Positions 44,580-52,534 of a stretch of 64,000 nucleotides of DNA are shown here, piece after piece (the first letter of the stretch is position 1; every line of letters starts with the position of its first letter). The notes under the pieces are model-generated. The model saw only the letters and a list, made by a program, of their open reading frames with translations. It had not been told where the DNA came from and made no database searches. This DNA is from Rugamonas apoptosis (GTDB lineage: Bacteria; Pseudomonadota; Gammaproteobacteria; Burkholderiales; Burkholderiaceae_D): NCBI RefSeq assembly GCF_014042355.1, contig NZ_JACEZU010000010.1:124001-188000 (forward strand), in the 5' to 3' direction. The position numbers and the translations under genes are program-made.

Positions 44580-45470
44580 TTATTTGCTGTAGTAGCCCAC
44601 GCCCAGCAGGACGTTATCGACGCGCTGGATCAGCGAATGCTTCTGCTCCACCGCGTTGGTGGCGGGATTGCGCCACACGAAGTCCACCGTGCCCGAACCC
44701 TTGCCCTTGGCCAGTTTGATCATGTCTTCCACCATCGGCTTGCCGGCCGCATCGCGCAGGCCGCGCACGTCCATGCCCGACAGCTGTGGCGAGTCGCCCG
44801 AGGCGCGATAACGGCCATCGTCGATGCCGATGGCGAACACGTACAAATCGTTATGCAGGAAGCCGCCCTGCGGGTTGTTGAAGGCCGTGTAGGCCGCCTT
44901 GTCGCCCGATTTCTTCAGGTAGGCGACGGCCTTGTCGAGCAATTCCTGCGCCTCCTCCACCGAGCCGCGCGGCGTGTAATAGCCCACGCACAGGATGTAC
45001 TTGTCGACCTTGCGGTATTGACTGACCTTGTTCTCGATATGGTTGCTGACCCGGTTCAGCCAGCGGTATTCCACCGCGCCCGTATCGTTGACCCGGGCTT
45101 GCTCCAGCAGGTCGCGGATCAAAGGCTTGCCGGCCGCGTCGCGCAAGTCGATCTCGTTCTTGCCCACCAGGCCTACCTGCGAACCGCCGTTGGCCACCAT
45201 GAAGCCATCGAGGTCGACGGCATACACGTAGTACGGCCCTTTCACGAAGGGACCGGCCGGTTCATTGAATTTCGCGAACGCCTTTTCCGGGCCGTTCTTT
45301 TGCAGATAGTCGACCGCGCTGTCGAGCAGTTCCGTGGCGCGCTTGGCTTGCGCGCGTTCGATACTGCCGTAGTGACTGGTCGCGGGAGCATCGCCCGCGT
45401 GCGCGGCGGGCATGGCGAACAATGCCGACGCGGCGGCGAGAGTGAAGACGCTGATGTAATGTCGTTTCAT
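44580..45470 (-). CDS. Periplasmic protein with two tandem Cache domains
   Basis: 296 residues. A signal peptide (cleavage after AAHA) leads to two homologous halves of about 130 residues: LLDSAVDYLQKNGPEKAFAKFNEPAGPFVKGPYYVYAVDLDGFMVANG and LLDKAVAYLKKSGDKAAYTAFNNPQGGFLHNDLYVFAIGIDDGRYRASG. Both carry the Cache_2 pattern (helix, FN.P.G.F, YVYA-D-DG, then LRDAAGKP). Cache domains normally form the sensor part of receptors; here there is no membrane anchor or output domain, so this is a free ligand-binding pair. The start at 45470 is fixed by the signal peptide. Confidence 0.85.
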   Translation of the reverse strand: MKRHYISVFTLAAASALFAMPAAHAGDAPATSHYGSIERAQAKRATELLDSAVDYLQKNGPEKAFAKFNEPAGPFVKGPYYVYAVDLDGFMVANGGSQVGLVGKNEIDLRDAAGKPLIRDLLEQARVNDTGAVEYRWLNRVSNHIENKVSQYRKVDKYILCVGYYTPRGSVEEAQELLDKAVAYLKKSGDKAAYTAFNNPQGGFLHNDLYVFAIGIDDGRYRASGDSPQLSGMDVRGLRDAAGKPMVEDMIKLAKGKGSGTVDFVWRNPATNAVEQKHSLIQRVDNVLLGVGYYSK

Positions 45471-46011
45471 GAGTGCGTTCCAGTTCAAGTAGTGACAGCC
45501 AACATGCCCATACGCGCAGCGTGTGGCACCAGCATGAAGAACAACGACAACGTGCGCCGCGACGAGGACCGGCGGCGCACATGCCGAAGACCATACCGCC
45601 AATGTGGGAAGCAATTTGCAGGCCATTGGGCCCGCGTGCCGGCCGCGAAATGGGGCTGAATTGATTTGACGATGGTTAGCCGCCGGCGGAGCCAGCGCAC
45701 GCGCAGGGGCGCTGCGTGACCGGCGGGCACATGGCGCCAGGCGGCGCCGTCAGCACCGGGAAAAAACCAGGCGGCGCCCGGGCGCCACCGTCCCATTCTG
45801 CAACAGCGGTGTGGTGGATTGGAGCAAAGGCGGCGCACACCGCAAGTAAGTCCTTCATCTGGACAGACGAGACTAACCTTTGATCAGTCGATCTGGCACG
45901 GGCGGCAAGCGCCGTACGCTCACGCCTGGGGCGGCGCACGCGCCGGGCGCGCGGCGCTTCACTGCGGAGCTTGCTGCCGGCTTGCGGCCAACCTACACTT
46001 GATAGAGCGCC
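45471..46011. other. 541-bp gene-free region with palindromes
   Basis: No supportable gene. The part near 45471 should contain the Cache-gene promoter. A 12-bp direct repeat, CCAGGCGGCGCC, occurs at 45737-45748 and 45767-45778, and a perfect 14-bp palindrome GGCGCCCGGGCGCC covers 45773-45786. These, with a neighbouring GGCGCCAGGCGGCGCC, could fold into hairpins. The last 20 bases before the BrnT start contain TTGATAG but no strong ribosome site. Confidence 0.55.
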
Positions 46012-46296
46012 ATGCGATTTACGTGGGACGAAAACAAGCGGAAGAGCAATCTTCGTAAGCATGGCTTGGATTTTGCCGATTGTGCCATGGTATTTTCCGG
46101 AGAAACATTCACCGTCGAAGACCGGCGTTACCGCTATGATGAACGGCGCTTTATCACTATCGGCGAATTGCAAGGAAAACCCGTTTCCATCATTCATACC
46201 GAACACCATCATGAAATCCGCATCATCTCATTCCGTAACGCAAGCAGTGCCGAAATCAACACCTTCTACGCCACATGCGGACGCCAACTGGATTAA
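46012..46296 (+). CDS. brnT: BrnT-family toxin
   Basis: 94 residues with the full BrnT pattern: FTWDENKRKSNLRKHGLDFADCAMVFSG at the N-terminus, the central ERRFITIGELQGKPVSIIHTE strands, and EIRIISFRNASSAEINTFY at the end. BrnT is a RelE-fold ribonuclease toxin that is normally followed by, and repressed together with, the antitoxin BrnA. Here the overlapping downstream gene is not a typical BrnA but a protein with a DUF433 domain. The local base composition is lower in GC than the surrounding genes, suggesting acquisition. The ribosome site is weak. Confidence 0.88.
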   Translation: MRFTWDENKRKSNLRKHGLDFADCAMVFSGETFTVEDRRYRYDERRFITIGELQGKPVSIIHTEHHHEIRIISFRNASSAEINTFYATCGRQLD

Positions 46297-46696
46297 TGTC
46301 TTGAGCGTGGATTTCGGCACACCGACGGAGGATCACCCTGAACTGGATCTTGCTCTTGCTGGGCCGGCTCTCCATCGCATCGGCCTGAAACCGGTCCCAC
46401 CCGGGCCGGAAGGCGGGAAGATGGTACAGGACTGGTATCAGAGCAAAACCCCGCACATCCGCGTCGATCCGACCATCCTGGGTGGGGCGCCCCACTTCAC
46501 CGGCACGCTGGTGCCGCTGAAATCCTTATTCGACTGCCTGCTGGCCGGGGGCGCGGTGGATGACTTTCTGCGCGACCACCCCACCGTCACGCGCGACGTG
46601 GCCCAGGCCGTGCTGACTTCGCAACTAACCTTGTTCTACGAACGGATCAGCAAGGCGACCGCTTCCGCCGCGATGCCTTCCTCGCGTCCCAGGTAA
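46211..46696 (+). CDS. Putative antitoxin with DUF433 domain, paired with BrnT
   Basis: 161 residues from an ATG at 46211 lying within the brnT gene (86-bp overlap in another frame), a common arrangement for antitoxins. The N-terminal 60 residues (VLSVDFGTPTEDHPELDLALAG) resemble the acidic start of some BrnA-like antitoxins. The C-terminal part, IRVDPTILGGAPHFTGTLVPLKSLFDCLLAGGAVDDFLRDHPTVTRDVAQAVL, is a clear DUF433 domain, an HTH-like fold usually found with DUF5615/PIN-like toxins. The last 20 residues are read from DNA antisense to the end of ispF (61-bp overlap). The function as BrnT antitoxin is inference from position. Confidence 0.65.
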   Translation: MKSASSHSVTQAVPKSTPSTPHADANWINVLSVDFGTPTEDHPELDLALAGPALHRIGLKPVPPGPEGGKMVQDWYQSKTPHIRVDPTILGGAPHFTGTLVPLKSLFDCLLAGGAVDDFLRDHPTVTRDVAQAVLTSQLTLFYERISKATASAAMPSSRPR

Positions 46697-47133
46697 CCGA
46701 GCTTCTCGTTGGTCTTGGCCTTGATGTTGACCTGGCCCACGGTCACGCCCAGGTCCTCGGCCACGTTGGCGCACATGGCGGCGATGTGCGGCGCCATCTT
46801 GGGCCGCTGGGCGATGATGGTGGCATCCAGATTGCCGATCACATAGCCGGTGGCCTGTACCCGCCTGCACGCTTCGCGCAGCAGCGTGCGCGAGTCGGCA
46901 CCCTTGAATTGCGGGTCCGTGTCGGGAAAGTGCTTGCCGATGTCGCCCAGCGCCGCCGCGCCCAGGATGGCGTCCGTGATCGCATGCAGCAGCACGTCCG
47001 CATCCGAATGGCCCAGCAAGCCCACATGGTGCGGAATGGTGACGCCGCCGATGATGAGCTTGCGGCCTTCCACCAGCGCGTGGCAGTCGTAGCCCTGGCC
47101 GATACGGAATGGGAGTGCGGGAGTGGGATTCAT
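46636..47133 (-). CDS. ispF: 2-C-methyl-D-erythritol 2,4-cyclodiphosphate synthase
   Basis: 165 residues from the ATG at 47133. The protein shows FRIGQGYDCHALVEGRKLIIGGVTIPH with the metal-binding Asp and His (YDCH), GLLGHSDADVLLHAITDAILGAAALGDIGKHFPD, and the C-terminal VNIKAKTNEKLGYLGREEGIAAEAV. It catalyses the fifth step of the MEP isoprenoid pathway. The start is 5 bp after the ispD stop, so the two are co-translated. Its last 61 bp overlap the end of the DUF433 gene on the other strand. Confidence 0.96.
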   Translation of the reverse strand: MNPTPALPFRIGQGYDCHALVEGRKLIIGGVTIPHHVGLLGHSDADVLLHAITDAILGAAALGDIGKHFPDTDPQFKGADSRTLLREACRRVQATGYVIGNLDATIIAQRPKMAPHIAAMCANVAEDLGVTVGQVNIKAKTNEKLGYLGREEGIAAEAVALLIRS

Positions 47134-47138
47134 GGCGT

Positions 47139-47852
47139 TCAATTCGTTGTGGGTTGGGCCAGGTACATTTCGGCGATGCGGACGTCGGCCGGCAGCGTGA
47201 CTTTCAAGTTGCGCGGATCGCCCGGCACCAGCCGTGGCGACAGGCCCAGCGCTTCGACGGCGCTGGCATCGTCCGTGATGGCGTTGGCGTCGGTGGCCGC
47301 GTCCAGCGCACGGCGCAGCAGCGCGTAGCTGAACATCTGCGGCGTTTGCGCCAGCCACAGCCCGTCGCGCGGAACGGTGGCGACTTTTCCATCGGCGGTG
47401 CGCTTGACCGTGTCCACCACGGGCAGCGCCAGCAGGCCGCCGGCCGGGTCGCCGGCCACGCCGTCGATCAGGCGCGCGATCAGTTCCGGCGTCAGGCCGG
47501 GCCGGGCCGCGTCATGCACGAGGATGCTGTCGCCGTCGCGCACCTGCGTGCGCAGCGCGTGCAAGGCGTTCTGGACCGACTCCATGCGGGTGGCGCCGCC
47601 GCAGCGCAGCACCGTCACGCCGGCCATGCCGGGCGGCACCACGGCGTCGATCTGGCCATCAGCCGGGCTGACGACGATGTAGGTATGAGCGATGCGGTCG
47701 CTGGCCAAAAAGGCTTCCAGCGCGTGGCGCAGCATGGGCTTGCCGCCCACGGTCAGGTATTGCTTGGGGCCGTCGGCCGCCATGCGGGCGCCCACGCCCG
47801 CCGCAGGTATCAGGGCGTAGTGGCGCGGCGCGCCAGCGGTGTCCAGGATCAT
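47139..47852 (-). CDS. ispD: 2-C-methyl-D-erythritol 4-phosphate cytidylyltransferase
   Basis: 237 residues, normal length. The nucleotide-binding loop ALIPAAGVGARMAADGPKQYLTVGGKPMLRHAL opens the protein, followed by SILVHDAARPGLTPELIARLI and the dimer-arm region WLAQTPQMFSYALLRRAL, then ITDDASAVEALG and NLKVTLPADVRIAEM. It transfers CMP to methylerythritol phosphate, the third MEP-pathway step. The first loop has VGARMAADGPKQY in place of the common GxGxRMGxxxPKQY, a conservative change. ispF follows 5 bp later and a secreted-protein gene precedes by 16 bp. Confidence 0.96.
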   Translation of the reverse strand: MILDTAGAPRHYALIPAAGVGARMAADGPKQYLTVGGKPMLRHALEAFLASDRIAHTYIVVSPADGQIDAVVPPGMAGVTVLRCGGATRMESVQNALHALRTQVRDGDSILVHDAARPGLTPELIARLIDGVAGDPAGGLLALPVVDTVKRTADGKVATVPRDGLWLAQTPQMFSYALLRRALDAATDANAITDDASAVEALGLSPRLVPGDPRNLKVTLPADVRIAEMYLAQPTTN

Positions 47853-47868
47853 TAGTGCTTGTCGTCGA

Positions 47869-48573
47869 TCAGAAAGGATGGCCGCCGCTCAGTACGTTCC
47901 GTATTTCGCCGCCGCAGGTTTCGCTCAGGTGCGCGTACTCTTCGGGCGAATCGATACCGGCTTGCACCGCGTCGACCTTGCGCATTTCAGCCTTGATGAA
48001 ATCCATCCAGCCATTATCCACTTCGTGCGTCAGCGCCGACATGGCCGTACCCGATGGCGCATACAGGGGTTTGTCCTGGAAGCGCTTGGCCAGCGCCTCG
48101 CGCACCGTCTTTTCCACCTTGGGCAAATGCTCCATGTAGGCGTTCATGTGGCGCAGCTCATGTTTGAGGATTTCCTTGTAGGCGCAGGAGCCGGCCGGGA
48201 ATTCGCGCGCCACGTAGATCACCACGGGCACATAGTACAGCTTTACTTCGATGCGGGGCGCGATGCATTCATAGCCGCTGTCGCTATCCTGCAGCAGCGT
48301 GCCCGTGTAACCCATCTTGACGCGCGAATCGGTCTGGGTCAGCCCCGCCACCTTGACGGCGCCGGCCGCCAGACCGTGCATCGACGTCAACGCCCGGTAG
48401 GACAGATGGGTATCGACCGTATAGCCGCTTTGCTGGGCCGACAGCACGGTGACCGTCTTGCTCAGGGAATCTTCGCAACGCATCTGGAACGGCGTGCGCT
48501 CGGCGTGCGCGGTGGCCGCCGCCAGCAGGCATGCAAGCGCTAACAGGAACCGAAATGGTCGCAGTGACAACAT
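47869..48573 (-). CDS. Secreted putative zinc protease with HELRH motif
   Basis: 234 residues with a signal peptide (cleavage after AHA). At residues 138-142 it has HELRH in the helix YKEILKHELRHMNAYMEHL, a match to the HExxH zincin signature. Four cysteines (MRCED, GYECI, GSCAY, SETCG) could form two disulphides, in keeping with periplasmic location. I do not recognise a named family; it is unlike thermolysin and lacks a visible third-ligand motif, though the conserved EVDNGW segment after the helix could supply one. It lies 16 bp upstream of ispD on the same strand and 3 bp after the NUDIX-gene stop, so is part of the same run. Confidence 0.7.
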   Translation of the reverse strand: MLSLRPFRFLLALACLLAAATAHAERTPFQMRCEDSLSKTVTVLSAQQSGYTVDTHLSYRALTSMHGLAAGAVKVAGLTQTDSRVKMGYTGTLLQDSDSGYECIAPRIEVKLYYVPVVIYVAREFPAGSCAYKEILKHELRHMNAYMEHLPKVEKTVREALAKRFQDKPLYAPSGTAMSALTHEVDNGWMDFIKAEMRKVDAVQAGIDSPEEYAHLSETCGGEIRNVLSGGHPF

Positions 48574-48576
48574 GGC

Positions 48577-49134
48577 TCAGTCCAGCTTCCAGGCACCGGA
48601 ACGGAGCTTATCGAGCCAGAACACACCAATCACCGTCTTGACGTCGGTGATCTTGCCGCTGCGGACCCAGTCCAGCAGCTCATCAATGGTGGCGGTGAAC
48701 GTTTCCAGGAATTCGCCCTCGTCCAGCTTGGCCGCGCCCGCCTTCAGGCCGCGCGCCAGGTACAGGTCCAGGTGCTCGTCCGAATAGGCGATGGCATTAT
48801 GGATCACACTGACAAATTGCCAATCCTTGGCCGTATAACCGGTTTCCTCTTCCAGCTCGCGCTTGGCGCAAGCCAGCGGGTCCTCGCCCGGATCGATCTT
48901 ACCAGCGGGAAATTCGATGAACACCTGGTCCAGCGGATAGCGGAATTGACGTTCCATCAACACGCTGCCGTCATCGAGCACGGGCAGGATCACCACCGCG
49001 CCAGGATGACGGATATATTCGCGGGCCGTGTGCTGGCCGTCGGGCAGCGCCACCTGGTCCTTCTGGACCTTGAGGAACTTGCCGTCGTAGACCAATTCGC
49101 CGCCGACGCGGATTTCTTTCAGGTGCTTGTCCAT
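48577..49134 (-). CDS. NUDIX hydrolase, ADP-ribose pyrophosphatase type
   Basis: 185 residues from the ATG at 49134 with a GGAG ribosome site. The NUDIX box at residues 78-100 is complete (G, five residues, E84, seven residues, R92-E93-L94, E96-E97, G99). The preceding region, AREYIRHPGAVVILPVLDDGSVLMERQFRYPL, and the later VIHNAIAYSDEHLDLYLARGL match the NudF/ADP-ribose pyrophosphatase branch rather than MutT. It would hydrolyse ADP-ribose to AMP and ribose 5-phosphate, limiting toxic free ADP-ribose. The substrate is inferred from the subfamily. The frame is open upstream but that part is a shadow of the DUF2818 gene. Confidence 0.92.
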   Translation of the reverse strand: MDKHLKEIRVGGELVYDGKFLKVQKDQVALPDGQHTAREYIRHPGAVVILPVLDDGSVLMERQFRYPLDQVFIEFPAGKIDPGEDPLACAKRELEEETGYTAKDWQFVSVIHNAIAYSDEHLDLYLARGLKAGAAKLDEGEFLETFTATIDELLDWVRSGKITDVKTVIGVFWLDKLRSGAWKLD

Positions 49135-49165
49135 GCGTACTCCGTGTTGCCGTACGGCTAGTATA

Positions 49166-49495
49166 TCAGGAGTGGTGCTTGCGCAGGTAGCGCACGACAA
49201 ATCCGGGGAAGGCAAGGACGATAAAGAGACAGGCCGTGATGGCGTAGAACTCCCACGTCTGGGGGAAAGGGGTGCCGATGCGGGCTTCCAGCGCGAAACC
49301 GGCAGCCCCCACGGCGAAATACAGCACCGCCATTTCCACCAGCCGCAGCCAGAACGGCTTGCGCCGCACGGCCCGCGGGTCGCCGGGATGCCGCTTGAGC
49401 GGTACCACGGCGAAAACCTTGTCATTAAAGAAAGGCAGGTTGGCGGCCAGGATCGTCAGCGCGATCACCAGCCAGCTGGCGGAAGATACTTCCAT
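49166..49495 (-). CDS. DUF2818 membrane protein at the end of the complex I operon
   Basis: 109 residues with three membrane helices (about 5-22, 50-68, 78-97), including ASWLVIALTILAANLPFFNDKVFAV, KPFWLRLVEMAVLYFAVG and FYAITACLFIVLAFPGFVVRYL. DUF2818 genes follow nuoN in many betaproteobacteria, and here the ATG overlaps the nuoN stop by one base (TGATG). The conserved position suggests a role in assembly or membrane insertion of complex I, but no function is established. Confidence 0.88.
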   Translation of the reverse strand: MEVSSASWLVIALTILAANLPFFNDKVFAVVPLKRHPGDPRAVRRKPFWLRLVEMAVLYFAVGAAGFALEARIGTPFPQTWEFYAITACLFIVLAFPGFVVRYLRKHHS

Positions 49496-50982
49496 CAGGT
49501 ATTGAGCGTCTTGGTCATGGCGCTCAGGCACGATGCCAGCAGCGGGCCAGGCAGCATGCCCACCACCACCAGCGCCAGGCCGTTCAGGCTCAGCACCAGG
49601 TTCATGTCGCCGGGGATGGACAGCGGGGTGCTGTCGGTCGGCTCATCGAACCACATCATCTTCACCACGCGCAGGTAGTAGAACGCGCCGATCAGCGAGA
49701 ACATGACGGCCAGCACGGTCAGCCAGATCTGGCCCGTACCCAGTACGGCGGTCAGCACCGAGAACTTGGCGGCGAAGCCCAGCATCGGCGGCACACCGGC
49801 CAGCGAGAACATCATGATCGACATCAGCACGGCGTACCAGCCGTTGCGCTTGCTCAGACCCTTGAAGTCGGCCAGTTCTTCCGCTTCGAAGCCGGCGCGG
49901 GCCAGCACCATGATCATGCCGAAGCTGCCGGCCGTGGTCATCACGTAGGTAATGGCGTAGAACATGGCGGCGCTGTAGGCGGCCGGCGCACCGGTGCGGT
50001 CGGTCGCGCCGACCACGCCAGCCAGCAGGCCCAGCAGAACGAAGCCCATCTGTGCGATGGTCGAATAGGCCAGCATGCGCTTGATGTTGGTCTGGGCGAT
50101 GGCGGTCAGGTTACCGATGGCCAGCGACAGCACGGCCAGCACCATCAGCATCTGTTGCCAGTCCACGGCCATCGGCAGCAGACCTTCCACCAGCAGGCGG
50201 ATGCAGACGGCGAAGGTGGCCAGCTTGGGCGCGCCGCCCAGCAGCAACGTCACGGCGGTAGGCGAACCTTGGTAGACGTCCGGCACCCACATGTGGAATG
50301 GCACGGCGCCCAGTTTGAACGCCAGGCCGGCCACCAGGAACACCAGGCCGAACACGAGGATGGTAGGCTTGATGGTGCCGGAAGCGGCGGCCAGCGCCAC
50401 TTTGGACAGGTCCAGGGTGCCGGTGGCGCCGTAGATCATCGACATGCCGTACAGCAGGAAGCCGGACGCCATGGCGCCCAGGATGAAGTACTTCATGGCC
50501 GCTTCGGTGGCCTGGGCGTTGTCGCGGCGCAGGGCCACCAGCGCGTACAGGGCCAGCGACATCAGTTCAATGCCCAGGTAGATGGACAGCAGGCTGTTAC
50601 CGGAGATCATGACCATCTGGCCCAGCAGCGAGAACAGCGCGAGCACATAGAACTCGCCGCCCAGGTTGCCGCCCAGCATGCCGCGATCGGTCGCGTACTG
50701 GCGGGCATAGATCAGGGTCATGCCGACCGAGACGTAGGTAAACAGCTTGAGCAGGTTGGACATCGGGTCCGACACGAACATGTTATTGAACGTGTAGACG
50801 GTGGTGCCAGCCGCATAGTCGGCGTAGCTGAAGTAGCCGCAAACGAGCAGCGTCAGCAGCGACAGTACGTACGTGATCGAACGCTTGCCCTCGGACAGGA
50901 ACATATCGATCAGCAGGATCGCCGACGCGGCGACCAGCAGAAAGACTTCTGCGTAGAGCGGGATCATGTTGGTGGTATTCAT
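49495..50982 (-). CDS. nuoN: NADH-quinone oxidoreductase subunit N
   Basis: 495 residues with about 14 membrane helices; it is one of three antiporter-like proton-pumping subunits. Motifs include IYLGIELMSLALYALVALRRDN with the key glutamate, the lysine of FLVAGLAFKLGAVPFHMWVPDVYQGSPTAVTLLLGGAPKLA, and NIKRMLAYSTIAQMGFVLLGLLAG. It follows nuoM by 21 bp and overlaps DUF2818 by one base. It sits in the membrane arm next to NuoM. Confidence 0.97.
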   Translation of the reverse strand: MNTTNMIPLYAEVFLLVAASAILLIDMFLSEGKRSITYVLSLLTLLVCGYFSYADYAAGTTVYTFNNMFVSDPMSNLLKLFTYVSVGMTLIYARQYATDRGMLGGNLGGEFYVLALFSLLGQMVMISGNSLLSIYLGIELMSLALYALVALRRDNAQATEAAMKYFILGAMASGFLLYGMSMIYGATGTLDLSKVALAAASGTIKPTILVFGLVFLVAGLAFKLGAVPFHMWVPDVYQGSPTAVTLLLGGAPKLATFAVCIRLLVEGLLPMAVDWQQMLMVLAVLSLAIGNLTAIAQTNIKRMLAYSTIAQMGFVLLGLLAGVVGATDRTGAPAAYSAAMFYAITYVMTTAGSFGMIMVLARAGFEAEELADFKGLSKRNGWYAVLMSIMMFSLAGVPPMLGFAAKFSVLTAVLGTGQIWLTVLAVMFSLIGAFYYLRVVKMMWFDEPTDSTPLSIPGDMNLVLSLNGLALVVVGMLPGPLLASCLSAMTKTLNT

Positions 50983-51003
50983 GTAGGCGTTTCCGTTTTC
51001 TTC

Positions 51004-52503
51004 TTAAGGCAGCTTGCTGTGCGCTACGTGCGCGAGCAGGTCCGCGACCGAGGTTTGCATCGTGTCGGTGAACGGCGCGGGGTACAGGCCCATGGCCAGC
51101 ACGGCCGCGGCCAGCAGGCCCAGCATCACGAACTCGCGGGCACCGATGTCGGTCAGCTCGGCCACGTGGTGGTTGGCCACCTTGCCGAAGATGACGCGCT
51201 TGGCCATCCACAGCGAGTAGGCGGCGCCGAAGATCAGCGCGGTGGCGGCGATCAGGCCGATCCAGAAGTTGGCCTTGACGGCGCCCAGGATCACCATGAA
51301 CTCACCGACGAAACCGGAGGTCGCTGGCAGGCCGCAGTTGGCCATCGAGAAGAACACGAACAGCGCGGCGAACTTCGGCATCTTGTTGACGACACCACCG
51401 TAGTCGGCGATCTGGCGCGAGTGGGCGCGGTCGTACAGTACGCCGATGCACAGGAACATGGCGCCGGAGATGAAGCCGTGCGAGATCATTTGCACGATAC
51501 CGCCCTGCACTGCCATGTCGTTAAACAGGAAGAAACCCAGGGTGACGAAGCCCATGTGGGCGATCGACGAGTAAGCGACCAGCTTTTTCATGTCCTTCTG
51601 CACCAGTGCCACCAGGCCGATGTAGACCACGGCGATCAGCGACAGGGTGATGATGAAGTTGGCCATGTAGTGCGAGGCGTCCGGCGTGATCGGCAGCGAG
51701 AACCGCACGAAACCGTAAGCGCCCAGCTTCAGCATGATGGCGGCCAGCACGGCCGAACCGCCGGTCGGCGCTTCCACGTGGACGTCGGGCAGCCAGGTGT
51801 GGACCGGGAACATCGGTACCTTGACGGCGAACGCCATCAGGAAGGCGATGAAGATGAAGATCTGCTCGCGCATGGTGAGCGGCGTACGGTGCCAGGTCAG
51901 GATGTCGAACGAGCCACCGGAAACCTTGTACAGGTAGATGATGGCGATCAGCGTCAGCAGCGAGCCGAAGAAGGTGTACAGGAAGAACTTGAACGAGGCG
52001 TACACGCGGTTCTCACCGCCCCAGATACCGATGATGATGTACATCGGGATCAGGGTCGCTTCGAAGAAGAAGTAGAACAGCAGGCCGTCGAGCGCGCAGA
52101 ACACGCCGATCATCAGGCCCGACAGGATCAGGAACGCGCCCATGTACTGGGCCACGCGTTTCTGGATCACTTGCCAGGCCGAGATCACGACGATCACGGT
52201 GATGAAGGCCGTCAGCGGAATGAACCACAGCGACAGGCCATCGATGCCCAGCGAGTACAGGATGTTGAAGCGCTCGATCCACGGCGACTTCTCGACGAAC
52301 TGCATGCCGTGGGCCGCGTTATCGAAGTTGGAGATCAGCGGCAGCGTGAGCGCGAAGCTGACGATGGAGCCGATCAGCGAGCCGACGCGCACCATGCCGG
52401 CGTTGCTGTCGCGGCCGAATGCCAGCACCAGCAAGCCGAAGGCGATCGGCACCCAGATCGCCAGGCTCAGGAACGGAGGTAATGTAGAAATTGACTGCAT
52501 CAT
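51004..52503 (-). CDS. nuoM: NADH-quinone oxidoreductase subunit M
   Basis: 499 residues, about 14 membrane helices, second antiporter-like subunit. The key motifs are FFEATLIPMYIIIGIWGGENRVYASFKFFLYT with the conserved Glu, AFAVKVPMFPVHTWLPDVHVEAPTGGSAVLAAIMLKLGAYGFVRFSLP with the pumping Lys, and DMKKLVAYSSIAHMGFVTLGFF. It starts 31 bp after nuoL; a double ATG makes the exact first Met ambiguous by one codon. Confidence 0.97.
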   Translation of the reverse strand: MMQSISTLPPFLSLAIWVPIAFGLLVLAFGRDSNAGMVRVGSLIGSIVSFALTLPLISNFDNAAHGMQFVEKSPWIERFNILYSLGIDGLSLWFIPLTAFITVIVVISAWQVIQKRVAQYMGAFLILSGLMIGVFCALDGLLFYFFFEATLIPMYIIIGIWGGENRVYASFKFFLYTFFGSLLTLIAIIYLYKVSGGSFDILTWHRTPLTMREQIFIFIAFLMAFAVKVPMFPVHTWLPDVHVEAPTGGSAVLAAIMLKLGAYGFVRFSLPITPDASHYMANFIITLSLIAVVYIGLVALVQKDMKKLVAYSSIAHMGFVTLGFFLFNDMAVQGGIVQMISHGFISGAMFLCIGVLYDRAHSRQIADYGGVVNKMPKFAALFVFFSMANCGLPATSGFVGEFMVILGAVKANFWIGLIAATALIFGAAYSLWMAKRVIFGKVANHHVAELTDIGAREFVMLGLLAAAVLAMGLYPAPFTDTMQTSVADLLAHVAHSKLP

Positions 52504-52534
52504 GGTTATCTTTATCTCTATGCGTATCAGCTAA

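Noticed and set aside
45676..46212. Minus-strand frame of 178 codons across the brnT region
   Set aside because: Its best part is antisense to brnT and the rest is Arg/Ala/Pro-rich shadow sequence without a motif.
50155..52482. Plus-strand frame of 775 codons opposite nuoN and nuoM
   Set aside because: Antisense shadow crossing two real genes; composition dominated by His, Gln, Arg and Asp without motifs.
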